Source: a bacterium
GTDB taxonomy: Archaea; Nanobdellota; Nanobdellia; SCGC-AAA011-G17; GW2011-AR17
Direction of reading: 5' to 3'
Assembly: GCA_030697685.1 (NCBI GenBank)
Contig: JAUYPF010000035.1
Coordinates: 1-53,456 of the forward strand
Length of the DNA: 53,456 bases
Made by a program: the position numbers and the translations under genes
The notes under the pieces: model-generated
What the model was told of the DNA's origin: nothing
The model's input: the letters and a program-made list of their open reading frames with translations, nothing else
Databases searched by the model: none
Shown: positions 1 to 9,623 of the stretch, in pieces
Numbering within the stretch: position 1 is the first letter of the stretch
Layout: each line of letters opens with the position of its first letter

Positions 1-650
1 TTTTCTAATAAAGCCCCAGAAATAAAAATGCCTTTTTTTCTCCTTTTGAAAAAATATATAGCAAGAGGAATGAGGAAGAGGAGGATCAAAAGATACCAAG
101 GAAAGGAAGAACTTTTTTCTTGATACAAGACAGAGGTGCTAAAGTCCTCTTCAAAAGATTTTTCTTCCCAGACTAAAACTGTTCTTCTTCCATCAAAGTA
201 TGTTCTTTCTGGCTGTGGAACAAGAAGCTGTTGCTCAATCATTGTTGCTTGTTCAGGTAATTTTAGGATAAATATGAATTCTTCTGCAGAGATCTCTTCA
301 TTCCATTGAAAAGCAGCATTTCCTTCAGATAAAGAAAGGAGAGGAGCATTTGTATGATAGAGTATTTGCACAAAGTGAATGCCTTGTTCCAAAGAACAAC
401 TGAGTTTTGTATTTGTTTCTTCTTCAAGGGCTGTACAAGAGATTTCTTTTTCATCCACAAAGACAGAGAGATCTTCTATACGCAGGGGTAAAGACAAAGA
501 AAGCTTTGATGCAAAAGACCCTTGTATTTCTGTATTCACATAGGCTTGTTCATCTTCCATTTCCACTTCTGTATGATAGGAATCATAGCTATAGGCAAGG
601 CTCAAAGGAAGCAGAGCAAGAAAGATACAGAGTAGTACAAGAATTTTCAT
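1..650 (-). CDS. Membrane-anchored secreted protein, 3' end outside window
   Basis: The reading frame starts at ATG 648-650 and stays open to the window edge, giving 216 codons without a stop. The N-terminus is a signal peptide (MKILVLLCIFLALLPLSLA). A beta-rich ectodomain of about 150 residues with two cysteines follows. Near the edge there is a transmembrane helix (YLLILLFLIPLAIYFF) and then a basic KRRKKK-type stop-transfer segment, so the C-terminal part lies in the cytoplasm. A TATA-like box at about 671-680 (minus strand) fits a start near 650. Archaeal proteins with this layout often carry a cytoplasmic winged-helix domain after the helix, but that part is not in the window. Family not recognised. 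Confidence 0.75.
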   Translation of the reverse strand, partial: MKILVLLCIFLALLPLSLAYSYDSYHTEVEMEDEQAYVNTEIQGSFASKLSLSLPLRIEDLSVFVDEKEISCTALEEETNTKLSCSLEQGIHFVQILYHTNAPLLSLSEGNAAFQWNEEISAEEFIFILKLPEQATMIEQQLLVPQPERTYFDGRRTVLVWEEKSFEEDFSTSVLYQEKSSSFPWYLLILLFLIPLAIYFFKRRKKGIFISGALLE

Positions 651-694
651 AGTCTGTAGAAAGGAGAGAGAGTATAAAAAGCTTCATAGAAAGT

Positions 695-703
695 CTTATA
701 AAT
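695..703 (+). promoter_or_regulatory. TATA box of tRNA-Glu
   Basis: CTTATAAAT is centred about 30 nt before the first base of the tRNA, the normal archaeal TBP-site distance. A separate TATA-like stretch for the divergent membrane-protein gene lies just upstream. Confidence 0.6.
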
Positions 704-728
704 CTTTGAGAATCTTTCAGAATAGAAT

Positions 729-803
729 GCCCCTGTAGTGTAGTTCGGTCAATCATTCCACCCTTTCGAGGTGAAGACCCGGGTTCAAATCCCGGCGGGG
801 GCA
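729..803 (+). tRNA. tRNA-Glu (anticodon UUC)
   Basis: The sequence folds as a full cloverleaf. The acceptor GCCCCTG pairs with CGGGGGC, and the T-arm is CCCGG-GTTCAAAT-CCCGG, the archaeal tRNA-Glu pattern. The anticodon loop is CTTTCGA, anticodon TTC. The outermost anticodon-stem pair (27-43) is a C-A mismatch. CCA is not encoded (the discriminator A is followed by CTA). No intron. Confidence 0.93.
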
Positions 804-847
804 CTATTATTATAATACCACAAGATAAAAATGAACAGCTATTCTTT

Positions 848-1486
848 TTACATCTCTTGTAAATAGCGCAAATATATTTTATTTCTTTCTATAGCATCTA
901 AAAGAACTCTTGCCATCTCAGCCCAATTTCCATAAGAATAAGTAAGCATATCTTTTTCTGTATTCAAAATATATACAGCATTATTTTTTAATAAACTTAT
1001 ATTAGAATTATCTTTTCCATGAATATAAACACGAGCAAGATGAAAAAGATGATTCTCATCAAAATGAAGAACAAATGCAAGTCCATCTCCTTTCCATCTA
1101 TCCCATTTCTCTTCTTCAGAAGAAAAATAAGGAGTTCTAATAAGAGCACTCAATCGCAGAAAATTATTTTTTTTCGATGAAGGAAATTTTTTACTTGAAC
1201 CTAATAAAGGAAGATTTCTTTCTTCTAATCCTTGAAGTATTGCTTTTCCTAATTTTTTTGTATCTTCCCTGCATCGAACATCAAAAGTCTTATACACAGC
1301 ATTCTCATTATCAAAAACAAAAGGAAACTTTTTATTTCCTTCAAAAAAACGAATATTGGAAGGATTTTTACCTGGATTTCCTGCAAGCCATTTAGCAAGA
1401 GGAGTATACGCTGCTGGAATTTTTACTCCCTTAATATACATTCCTTCTTTCTTTCGAGAACCAAACAACCAATCCCATATGCCCAT
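848..1486 (-). CDS. Hypothetical soluble protein
   Basis: A 212-residue protein with no recognised domain, no signal peptide and no membrane helix. The N-terminus is MGIWDWLFGSRKK, a short Trp-rich amphipathic stretch followed by basic residues. The middle is Lys/Ser-rich. The C-terminal third is a helix with WAEMARVLLDAIERNK. The start is supported by a TATA-like TTTAAA at about 1512-1519 on the same strand, about 26 nt upstream, so the message is probably leaderless. It diverges from the helicase cluster across about 180 bp. No function proposed. Confidence 0.6.
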   Translation of the reverse strand: MGIWDWLFGSRKKEGMYIKGVKIPAAYTPLAKWLAGNPGKNPSNIRFFEGNKKFPFVFDNENAVYKTFDVRCREDTKKLGKAILQGLEERNLPLLGSSKKFPSSKKNNFLRLSALIRTPYFSSEEEKWDRWKGDGLAFVLHFDENHLFHLARVYIHGKDNSNISLLKNNAVYILNTEKDMLTYSYGNWAEMARVLLDAIERNKIYLRYLQEM

Positions 1487-1633
1487 TATAACCTGTAAAG
1501 TGAGTAAAACTATTTAAAGTTTTGCAGAAAAAAAGAATGTATATTCTCCAATCTATCAAAGACAAATTTCTTATGAAAATAATAAAATAGTAGTTTAATT
1601 GTAACCACCTTCAAGGAGTATTAAAACGAAAGG

Positions 1634-1641
1634 TTTATAAA
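1634..1641 (+). promoter_or_regulatory. TATA box of the helicase-methyltransferase cluster
   Basis: TTTATAAA, preceded by purine-rich GAAAGG as a possible BRE, is centred about 26 nt before ATG 1664. This implies a leaderless transcript for the first gene. The following four genes have no clear promoter of their own and overlap or nearly touch, so this box probably drives the run from 1664 to 10247. Confidence 0.6.
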
Positions 1642-1663
1642 TCTAAGTCATTGCTAAAATTTT

Positions 1664-3925
1664 ATGGTTAATAGGCACAGAGACTTCATAACAGCATACC
1701 AATTAACATGCACAGAACCAAGATTTGCAGAAGCCCTAGAAAGAAAATTTATGGGCTTTATAGGAAATGGAAAACAGCATGCTGGAAGAAGAGAAGCCTT
1801 TGAAATCACAAGAGAAGGTTATACCTGTATAATAAAACTCTCTAATAAAGAATATGTTTCTGATTTGGCTTCATTTTTACATAGAGAAGTAAAAGATGGA
1901 ACAATAATTCAAACAATAGATCCTACAAGAGCACAAGAAAATATTGAAGAATATAAAAGGAGAATAGGAAGTTTAGAAGAGCAACTTAGTCTAACAAGTG
2001 ATAAAATTGAAAGATTAGGAAGTGATTATACGGCAGTAGAAAAAAGGGCTACAGATCTTACAAGAACGAATGAAGAACTAACAATAATATACCAACAAAC
2101 AGAAGAAAGATATAAAAGAGAAAGAACAGATCTGAATCTAAGACTTACAGATTTAGAAACAGCACTTGCAAATAAAGATTCATTTGACAAAGAAATAGAA
2201 CAATTTAAAGAAATAGAAAAAACATGGAAAAAAGTTAAAGAATGTATTGGAGAAAGAGAGCTAGAAGAAATTATTGCAATAACCAGAGAAGGAAGTGAGG
2301 CCTATCTCAAAGCACAAATACCTAATTATAAAAATATGGAAAAACTAGGTGGAAGAGAACAAATTCTTGCAGAAAAAGGAAGAGCATTTGAAGAGACAGA
2401 CATACACCAAGAAATACAAAAAGCAGAAGGGATTATAAAATATTACGATAGGTTAAAAAAATATTTCACAGAAGATGGAATGATTACAGATGCAAAAGCA
2501 GCAGTAAAAGATTTAGCTATTCCAGAAGCACTTCTCCAAAGACTATTTGCAACGACAAAAGAAGAAGTGCCAAAATATGAAGTAATTTTAAGTAAAAGAG
2601 AAGAAGCAAAAAGGCAGCATCAACAAAAGCAGGGAATTGCTGAATCTTTAGAAAGATTAGAGAAAGAATATCAAGATATTGCTAATATACGACAAAAAAT
2701 AGAAAGAATACTAGAAACAAATAGAACTATAGCATTAGAACTAAAATTACTAGGTGAAGACACAGAAAATATTATATTTGAGGGGAGGCTTCCTCTACAA
2801 AAAACAAATGCAGAAACAGAACTAGGAAGAACATTGCAATTATGTATGCTTGCAACAATAACAGATAAAGAAAATTTTCCAGGTTTAGAATATAGTGAAA
2901 TAGATAACAAAAATGTAACATATCAATTTAAACTTCCAAAAACAAACGCACAAACAGCACTACAAACAACACATACACTTGCAGAAAGAATGACTACTCT
3001 TCTTGGAGAAACGGACTTTGGACTTGCAGGAGGAAAACTAAGAATTCTTTATTCAGGGATAATTGGTGAGCTCCCAACAATAGAAACAGAACAAAGACCT
3101 GTAATAACAATAAAAGAAAATACTCCAAAAGTACAAAATATAGAACTAAATCAAGGATCTAAAATTCTAAGTTATGAAGATTTTATAAAATTACAAGATA
3201 AAGAAGCAGGCCAGTTAGGTATATATCTTCCAACAATAGAAGACTTAAATCTATCTCAAAGAAAAGAGGCAACAGAAGGAACAAAATTAAACCATCTTGG
3301 AGCAAGAGAAATTATTCTTGCAATGGCAGAAACAGGAAGAGTAAGATCTAAAAAAATTGCTCCGTACATAAAAGAAAGAATAAAAGAATTGTATGGATTT
3401 CATATTTTAGAAGAAAAAGAAAGAGATTTTAGATATTCTTCTAGAATGAATGGATGGCTTGCAAGTTTATCCACAGATTTTATTAAAAAACTAGACAATT
3501 TTATTCGTCCTAATCCTTGTTTTAATGTTACAGAAAGAATAATCAAAAGAGATCTAAAAGAGTATAATGAAGAAGATAGAAAACTTCTTTATACTTTCAA
3601 ATCAAAAATTCCATTAGGGTTGCATACAGTCAGGCAAGCAATAGAATATGAAAAAATGGCTGAAGAAAGAATTTCTGCAGGAGAAAGTTTTTCACCTGGA
3701 GAATCAAGATCTATTCTAGCAGTAAAAGCAGCAAGGGTTTTTGATCATTATGTCATCCTTGACATTCTTAAAAAGAATCCAACAACTGCAAATGAACTCC
3801 TATACAATGTTCAAGCTTTTCTACCAATGGCAAATGAGGAATTTATTGGAAGAAGTCTACATAGATTGAGAAAAGCAAAGTTAGAAGATAGATTAGAAAG
3901 AAGAATAGGAGTGCTGCATAGATGA
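1664..3925 (+). CDS. Large coiled-coil protein, first gene of helicase-methyltransferase cluster
   Basis: A 753-residue protein without a recognised family. Residues 1-95 form a small mixed domain. Residues about 95-190 are a strong coiled coil (IEEYKRRIGSLEEQL and following heptads), and more charged helices run to about 370. The C-terminal 250 residues are globular and mostly helical, ending in a basic stretch (RSLHRLRKAKLEDRLERR) that could be a winged-helix-like or nucleic-acid-binding tail. There is no signal peptide or membrane segment. The stop codon overlaps the next start by 4 nt (ATGA), so the two are probably translationally coupled. The layout suggests a structural or DNA-bridging partner of the helicase two genes downstream; this is inferred from context only. 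Confidence 0.7.
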   Translation: MVNRHRDFITAYQLTCTEPRFAEALERKFMGFIGNGKQHAGRREAFEITREGYTCIIKLSNKEYVSDLASFLHREVKDGTIIQTIDPTRAQENIEEYKRRIGSLEEQLSLTSDKIERLGSDYTAVEKRATDLTRTNEELTIIYQQTEERYKRERTDLNLRLTDLETALANKDSFDKEIEQFKEIEKTWKKVKECIGERELEEIIAITREGSEAYLKAQIPNYKNMEKLGGREQILAEKGRAFEETDIHQEIQKAEGIIKYYDRLKKYFTEDGMITDAKAAVKDLAIPEALLQRLFATTKEEVPKYEVILSKREEAKRQHQQKQGIAESLERLEKEYQDIANIRQKIERILETNRTIALELKLLGEDTENIIFEGRLPLQKTNAETELGRTLQLCMLATITDKENFPGLEYSEIDNKNVTYQFKLPKTNAQTALQTTHTLAERMTTLLGETDFGLAGGKLRILYSGIIGELPTIETEQRPVITIKENTPKVQNIELNQGSKILSYEDFIKLQDKEAGQLGIYLPTIEDLNLSQRKEATEGTKLNHLGAREIILAMAETGRVRSKKIAPYIKERIKELYGFHILEEKERDFRYSSRMNGWLASLSTDFIKKLDNFIRPNPCFNVTERIIKRDLKEYNEEDRKLLYTFKSKIPLGLHTVRQAIEYEKMAEERISAGESFSPGESRSILAVKAARVFDHYVILDILKKNPTTANELLYNVQAFLPMANEEFIGRSLHRLRKAKLEDRLERRIGVLHR

Positions 3926-5421
3926 AATCCCTCAAAGACCTTATTAAAGGGCAGCAACCTATTGGAGAAGCATTAAGGGATTTTAGAGCACAAGATTTGA
4001 ATATGGAAGATCTTCTTGAGGGAAGACTTTCCAGAGAAGAAATAACAAAAACACTAGGGCCATCATTAGATCTTGCAGCATTTGGAACAGGTGAATTAGG
4101 AGGAAGAATTATTGTTATTGAACCACCAGATACTTTAGTAGATGGAAAAGGAAGACCAGTACGATTATACTATGTCATTGGTGGAGAGACTTTAACTATT
4201 AATGGAGAACCAGGAGATAGGCCTTTTTATAAAAGAAAAGATATGGAAGCCATACTCCCATTAGACTTAACTGAAATTACTATAGATACAAGTGGACAAC
4301 CACAAATTCAAAGAAAAACAAAAGAAACAGAAAAAAGAAATCCAAATACACCAGAGAAATTAAAAGAAGGAAAAGCAACAACAAAAAGAAGAACAACACA
4401 ATTTGATGCATTATTATATTCTTACTTACTGAAGAACGGAGATGATATTGCACACTTAGTAAATGGTTTAGAAGAAATACCTAAAACAAAACAAGCTATT
4501 TCTGGAGAAGCAGCATTAAGAGAACATTTCCCAGAAGCCGATGCACTTCTTGCATTTGGTGTAACAAAAGTGCATTCATTAGAATCCTGGTTACAAGAAA
4601 TGGTTCAAGAAAGAATTTCAAATTTAAAAAGAGATATCAAAGAGTTTTATACAACAACAGAAGGAAAAGAATTTGTAAGAGAATTTATGAACCAAGAATT
4701 TCCACAAACATATGATCATGCACCAGAAGTCATGAAATGGATCATTAATTATGGAATAGAAGGAAGACAGCCTCAATTTTTACTTTCTGCAATAGGTGCA
4801 GGAATCTTAGGAGAAGAAAAAGAAAAGAAACAAGTATATAGATTCTGGGGCAGAGTTGCAAAAGCAACAAGAGAAGCTGCATCAAATACAGTATTAATCG
4901 AAAAAGGATATTTAGAAGGAAAACATAACATTGATGATATTTATATACCATTATTAAGAGAATTAAGAAATAGAAGAGGGATTTATTCTGGATCTACAGT
5001 TGAAGCAAGTTTATTTGGCCTGTTTGGTTTAGGATTATTACTAGATTCTAAAGGAGAAGTCATAAACGCACATTCTCTAAACAGAACATATACAGAAACA
5101 GGAAGATACATTATAAATAATTATCCTACTATAAAAATTTTAATTGATGAAATGGTAAAAGATGAGGAATTAAGAAAAAAATATTCCTCTTCTAAAACTA
5201 CATCAGGGCTTATTCAAAGAGCAATTCTAAACGAAGAAAGTTTACGTGAAAGACTAACCATGACCAAAGCAGAGAAAGGAGAAATGAAAACAGTTCCTAT
5301 TTCAGAAGCATTACTAAATTTTGTCATCCCAGCATATTTACGAGTAGAAATAGATAGATACAAACCATGTATGACATTAGAAACAGATGCACATTTCTTA
5401 AGAAACACCATGAGTGAGTGA
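3922..5421 (+). CDS. Unknown protein, second gene of helicase-methyltransferase cluster
   Basis: A 499-residue soluble protein. Residues 1-120 look like a small alpha/beta domain (GGRIIVIEPPDTLVDGKGR, then a GGETLTINGEPGDRP hairpin). A Lys/Thr-rich linker at about 133-158 leads into a helical C-terminal domain of about 340 residues containing a Gly-rich helix pair (FLLSAIGAGILG; SLFGLFGLGLLLD). I recognise no catalytic motif. It overlaps the upstream gene by ATGA and the downstream gene by GTGA, so it belongs to the same transcript. The conserved stoichiometric arrangement suggests it forms a complex with its neighbours; unproven. Confidence 0.7.
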   Translation: MKSLKDLIKGQQPIGEALRDFRAQDLNMEDLLEGRLSREEITKTLGPSLDLAAFGTGELGGRIIVIEPPDTLVDGKGRPVRLYYVIGGETLTINGEPGDRPFYKRKDMEAILPLDLTEITIDTSGQPQIQRKTKETEKRNPNTPEKLKEGKATTKRRTTQFDALLYSYLLKNGDDIAHLVNGLEEIPKTKQAISGEAALREHFPEADALLAFGVTKVHSLESWLQEMVQERISNLKRDIKEFYTTTEGKEFVREFMNQEFPQTYDHAPEVMKWIINYGIEGRQPQFLLSAIGAGILGEEKEKKQVYRFWGRVAKATREAASNTVLIEKGYLEGKHNIDDIYIPLLRELRNRRGIYSGSTVEASLFGLFGLGLLLDSKGEVINAHSLNRTYTETGRYIINNYPTIKILIDEMVKDEELRKKYSSSKTTSGLIQRAILNEESLRERLTMTKAEKGEMKTVPISEALLNFVIPAYLRVEIDRYKPCMTLETDAHFLRNTMSE

Positions 5422-8400
5422 GGCATATGGCACTCAACCTAAACAAATATTCTCTTGATGATCGTTTTAGAATGATTATGAGAGAAATAAAAAGAGTTCC
5501 AGATGAAGAAGAACTCCAAGAAGTTCCTTATTTTTCTGAAGTTCTAGAAACGATTACCAAAACCTACGGTACTTTAGAAAAATATCTCAGAACAACAAAT
5601 ATTGCAAATACTTTACAAGTGGAACAATCACCTTTCCCCTCAGTACAACAACTACATACAATGGTTTCCATAACCGAGAGAGAAAGAATTATCATTGGTG
5701 ACGAACCAGGAACAAGAAAAACTGCAGCAGCAGGTTTAGCAAAATATTCTATAGAAAGAAAATTAGGAAAGAAAATAAAAACACTTGTGCTTTGTCCAAG
5801 CTATTTGATTAGTAATTGGATGATGAGATTAGATGAATATCATCAAGAAGAACCAAGTTATTGTGTCATTACACCTGAAGATAAATGGGAAGATTTGAAA
5901 AGAGCAGCTTCTAATGATGTTGATTATATTTTTGTCAGCTATGATTTGCTTTACAAGGATGTAGAAACAACAAATGGTGGAAGCAAAGAAGAATATGAAC
6001 TTCACGCAACTATTTTAGCACAACAATATACAAATGACAAAACAGCTGCATGGAAACATCATCAAGGATTAAATTGTAATTATGGAGCAACAGAAGAAAG
6101 TACAATAGAAGAAATATGCTTAGGTATTGCTTTCGAAGAAGCAGTCCAAACAGAAAATGAAAACAAAAAAGTATGTGATACATTAGAAAGAATACTTACA
6201 AGAAATGATCCTGATGAGACAACAAAACATGATTTTTATTTAATTGCAGATGAATTTCACAACGTACGAGATGCAAGCCTAAAGAAAAAAACAAATGCTT
6301 TTTACAGACTTGCACAAAGAGCAAGGTTCGCAGCTTTTCTTTCTGGAACAAAAACACCAGACAACATAGGAGATATTGCAGTTATAGCGTCTATCCTAGA
6401 TAATCCACGATTCCCAAACCCTAAAGATTTTATTGATGCAGTAGGAAATAATCCCGCAGCAGTAAGAAGATTTTATGCACAATGGGAAAAAAAGCCAGTA
6501 TTAAAAACAACAGATATTGGTGAAGATAATATTCCAAAAGCAAAAGATATCACATTCACATTAAACGAAAAAGAATTCTCATTGTACTTTGCAATTCAGA
6601 ACCATTCTGAAATAGCAGAAGCAGAAAAACTTCTTCTTCTGCGCTATGTTACACTAGATGCAGCATTAATTGATCCCAGAAGATACTTAGGAAGTCCTAG
6701 TATGAGAAATAAATTGCTAAAAATTCAAAAAGAAGAACCAGAAGCTTTTGAAGATATAACAACAAATAATTCTACAAGATATCAAACATTAGAGGGAATA
6801 ATTGAAAATATTCCCTATCCTGAGAAGTATGTTATTTTTTCAAAATTTTCCCTTGGAGTTATTCCAGTTATTGAAGCAAGGCTAAGAGCAAAAGGAGAAA
6901 ATATTGTAAAGGTAGATCAAACTATTGGAACTGAAAATAAAAAAATAAAATTAACAACAAAAGAAATAGCAGAATTAAAAGAAAAAGGGATATATAGAGA
7001 ACAAAAATACAGAGTAGACTTAAAAAGATCCGAAAAAGAAGCAATACATCTAGCAGGAAGAAGAACCTTAAGGTATTCTGAAAGGGACATTGCAGTGCTT
7101 ACAGCACAGTGTAATCCAGACATTGATGGAGTACTTGCAACATACGGAACACTACGAGAAGGAAGAGACCTCACCGCAGTAAATCACATTATCAAGCTGG
7201 ACAGAGAATATCAACCAGGAGTAGAAAGGCAAGCAATTGGAAGGGCTGCTGGAAGAAGTGGACAGCAAAGAAAATGTCACATTTATGCACTACGTGCAAA
7301 TGCAACACAAGATGATGGAATTGAAGATCATGTAAATAGAAAAGAAAGAACCATTATCCTAGCAGAATCCTGCGAAGAAAGAATTTCTTCAGAAGATGCA
7401 CAAAGTCTCGCAGGAAAAATTCGGCCACATAACGAAAGAGAGATTCGTCCATATATGTTCAGCTCACACCAATTAGTACGAATGATTTTAGGAAATTTAA
7501 GTGGAGCAGGAGTTTCTGCAATGGAAGCTCTTGTAGAACAAGGACTAGGTGAACTCTTTGCACAAAATTATAATTACAAATGGGAACTAAGTAGTTCTGC
7601 AAACATTGGAAGGCTCATCGCAATGACCCTAGCATTTAAAGGAAAAGAATTCTCACAAGTGATTGAGTTAGGATCTGGTCCAGCTCAAATGGCAAGAGTC
7701 CTCGGAAGAACAACAACATGTATGGATTATTTAAAGGAACAACTAGAAATAGGAAAAAAAGAATGTGAAAAACTAGGATTCCAAATTAAAACACAACAAG
7801 GGTCTATACACCGAATACCACTCCCATCAGAAACATATGATCTTTCTGTTGCATCAAACGTTTTCAACTTATTAACACTCCAAGAAAGAGCAGAAGCAAT
7901 GAGAGAAAATCAAAGAATCCTCAAAAAAGGAGCAAGAGGAATTTGGGTATTCCCACCAAGTGCAACAGAACTAGAAGCAGGAGATTTAAGTATTATACAA
8001 AAGCTAAAAAGAGATTTTAAGAAAGCAGGTTTTAGTATTGATGAAGAAGTTACTGGAAGATATGTAGCAAGAAATGCTATTGACCTCAATACAGGAAATG
8101 AAATTACAAGTGAAACAAAAACCTTTCTTCTTGCAGCAGAAAATACAGAAAAAGGGATTATCGAAGAAGGAATGTTTGAATTAAAAGTAGACTATTCTTA
8201 TAGCAAAGGAAAAGGAAAACAAAGAAACGTACTAGAACCAATGCAGGGAATCCCACAAGCACAAGCAGAAGTCTGCTTAGCATTTGAAAATATAGACTCA
8301 GGTCTGGAATTAAAAACAAAAGAAAAACCAATTTCAAGAGAAGAGCTCAGGAGAAGAATTAATCAAGGTCTAAAAACGGGAGAATTAGCAGAAGAGGATA

Positions 8401-8444
8401 TTGCAAAAATAATTAGAGCCCTTATTGAAGGAGAACGAAATTGA
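5418..8444 (+). CDS. SNF2-like helicase fused to class I methyltransferase
   Basis: A 1008-residue two-enzyme fusion. The helicase part has motif I GDEPGTRKT (94-102), Ia TLVLCPSYL (122-130), the DExH-type motif II LIADEFH (275-281), III LSGTKTPDN (308-316) and SNF2-style motifs V/VI with QAIGRAAGRSGQQ (605-617). The methyltransferase part (about 725-880) has the SAM-binding VIELGSGPAQ (748-757), an acidic strand end at D770 and a helix after SETYDLSVASNVFN. It lacks an NPPY/DPPY motif, so it is not a standard N6-adenine or N4-cytosine DNA methylase and may act on another target. Motif I deviates from the usual DEPGLGKT (Thr-Arg replace Leu-Gly), which may affect ATP binding. The start is the GTG overlapping the previous stop, or ATG at 5427 (MALNLNK). 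Confidence 0.85.
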   Translation: MRHMALNLNKYSLDDRFRMIMREIKRVPDEEELQEVPYFSEVLETITKTYGTLEKYLRTTNIANTLQVEQSPFPSVQQLHTMVSITERERIIIGDEPGTRKTAAAGLAKYSIERKLGKKIKTLVLCPSYLISNWMMRLDEYHQEEPSYCVITPEDKWEDLKRAASNDVDYIFVSYDLLYKDVETTNGGSKEEYELHATILAQQYTNDKTAAWKHHQGLNCNYGATEESTIEEICLGIAFEEAVQTENENKKVCDTLERILTRNDPDETTKHDFYLIADEFHNVRDASLKKKTNAFYRLAQRARFAAFLSGTKTPDNIGDIAVIASILDNPRFPNPKDFIDAVGNNPAAVRRFYAQWEKKPVLKTTDIGEDNIPKAKDITFTLNEKEFSLYFAIQNHSEIAEAEKLLLLRYVTLDAALIDPRRYLGSPSMRNKLLKIQKEEPEAFEDITTNNSTRYQTLEGIIENIPYPEKYVIFSKFSLGVIPVIEARLRAKGENIVKVDQTIGTENKKIKLTTKEIAELKEKGIYREQKYRVDLKRSEKEAIHLAGRRTLRYSERDIAVLTAQCNPDIDGVLATYGTLREGRDLTAVNHIIKLDREYQPGVERQAIGRAAGRSGQQRKCHIYALRANATQDDGIEDHVNRKERTIILAESCEERISSEDAQSLAGKIRPHNEREIRPYMFSSHQLVRMILGNLSGAGVSAMEALVEQGLGELFAQNYNYKWELSSSANIGRLIAMTLAFKGKEFSQVIELGSGPAQMARVLGRTTTCMDYLKEQLEIGKKECEKLGFQIKTQQGSIHRIPLPSETYDLSVASNVFNLLTLQERAEAMRENQRILKKGARGIWVFPPSATELEAGDLSIIQKLKRDFKKAGFSIDEEVTGRYVARNAIDLNTGNEITSETKTFLLAAENTEKGIIEEGMFELKVDYSYSKGKGKQRNVLEPMQGIPQAQAEVCLAFENIDSGLELKTKEKPISREELRRRINQGLKTGELAEEDIAKIIRALIEGERN

Positions 8445-9601
8445 GCCTTGATCAAATAGCACTAGGCCTTGTACGTGATTATCCCCAGATTAAATACTCT
8501 GTGTATGCAACATTACAAGGCTATGCCATGTATTGGGATGAAGAAAAAAAAGATAGTACAGAAAATCCAAGAAATTTTCCCAAAAATTCTTATTATCATA
8601 GCTGGAAAAGTTTTATAGAAAAATTAAAAACAAAAACAGAATGGAAAATCCCCAAATATAGATTACCAGACACTCCTATATTTGAGAAACAAAATATTTT
8701 AGCACAAGCATTAGCAAATAAAAAAATAGTAAGAGATGCATTTTTAGAAGAGATTAGTCCAGAATTACAAAGGACATTAGCAGACATCCTTTTTGAAAGA
8801 AATATTATTGCAGAAAGTGCAGATCTTTTTATTGATACATTTGATTACGAAAAAGTAAAAAAAGATCCAGAAAGAAATCCATTTGAACATTTTTTAGAAC
8901 ACTTTGATATAGACCAAAGATCCCACAAACAAAAACCAAAAAAATCCTATTTACCATTGCTCACAAGATTAAAAAATGAAGGAGATATCTGGGAAGAAAT
9001 CTATATAGAAAGACTAAAAGAAAAAGATGAGATTCTTGCACAAAGGATACAAAGTATTTTCGAAGGAATAGAAGCAAATAATTTTGACGAGCAAGAAAGA
9101 ATGAAAATTGTAGAACTCCTAACAGAAAAAGGCTGTGTAGGACTTGTAGAAAGACTTGGGCAAGATGCATATGATATTCTTGTTGCAATGTATGGTGAAG
9201 AACAATTTCCAGAAGAAAAAAGGCATATTTTGAGTTCAGGAAAAGCAATACGCCCATACTTAGGAAAATGCAGAAGAAAGATGATACGATCTGAATTTAA
9301 TATTTGGGAAAGGGACCTTATAAGAACCTTAAAAGAAAAAGGATTAAGGCCTTCAATTTATGATAAAAATATTACTGTACAAAGAATTTTACAAACAACA
9401 TTTCTTGCACCATATATAGAAATGGCCTCTAAAGGAGAAGATCCAATAGTCCCATTACAAGCACAGACAAAAGAAGAAGATGTACTTACAAAAAAACTTG
9501 CACGCTATGGATTAGAACATTTCCAAATGATGAGAGAAATCCAAGATTACCCAGAAATTAGCCATACTTTAGCAATAGTACGGGCAAAGAAAGATTTATA
9601 A
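8441..9601 (+). CDS. Unknown charged helical protein, fourth gene of cluster
   Basis: A 386-residue, mainly helical, highly charged protein with no recognised motif, signal peptide or membrane segment. It starts at TTG, overlapping the helicase-methyltransferase stop codon (TTGA), which implies translational coupling. Aromatic residues are frequent at the N-terminus (YSVYATLQGYAMYWDEE). A Lys/Arg cluster near 290 (GKCRRKMIRSEFNIWERD) could contact nucleic acid. Known defence systems with SNF2-type helicases usually include such unassigned accessory subunits, but no homology is claimed. Confidence 0.65.
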   Translation: MSLDQIALGLVRDYPQIKYSVYATLQGYAMYWDEEKKDSTENPRNFPKNSYYHSWKSFIEKLKTKTEWKIPKYRLPDTPIFEKQNILAQALANKKIVRDAFLEEISPELQRTLADILFERNIIAESADLFIDTFDYEKVKKDPERNPFEHFLEHFDIDQRSHKQKPKKSYLPLLTRLKNEGDIWEEIYIERLKEKDEILAQRIQSIFEGIEANNFDEQERMKIVELLTEKGCVGLVERLGQDAYDILVAMYGEEQFPEEKRHILSSGKAIRPYLGKCRRKMIRSEFNIWERDLIRTLKEKGLRPSIYDKNITVQRILQTTFLAPYIEMASKGEDPIVPLQAQTKEEDVLTKKLARYGLEHFQMMREIQDYPEISHTLAIVRAKKDL

Positions 9602-9623
9602 ATCAGAGGAGAAAAAAAAACAT

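Noticed and set aside
5418-8444. Type I or III restriction-modification enzyme
   Set aside because: The helicase is SNF2-like, the methyltransferase lacks the DNA amino-methylase motif, and there is no specificity subunit or nuclease motif among the neighbours I can recognise.
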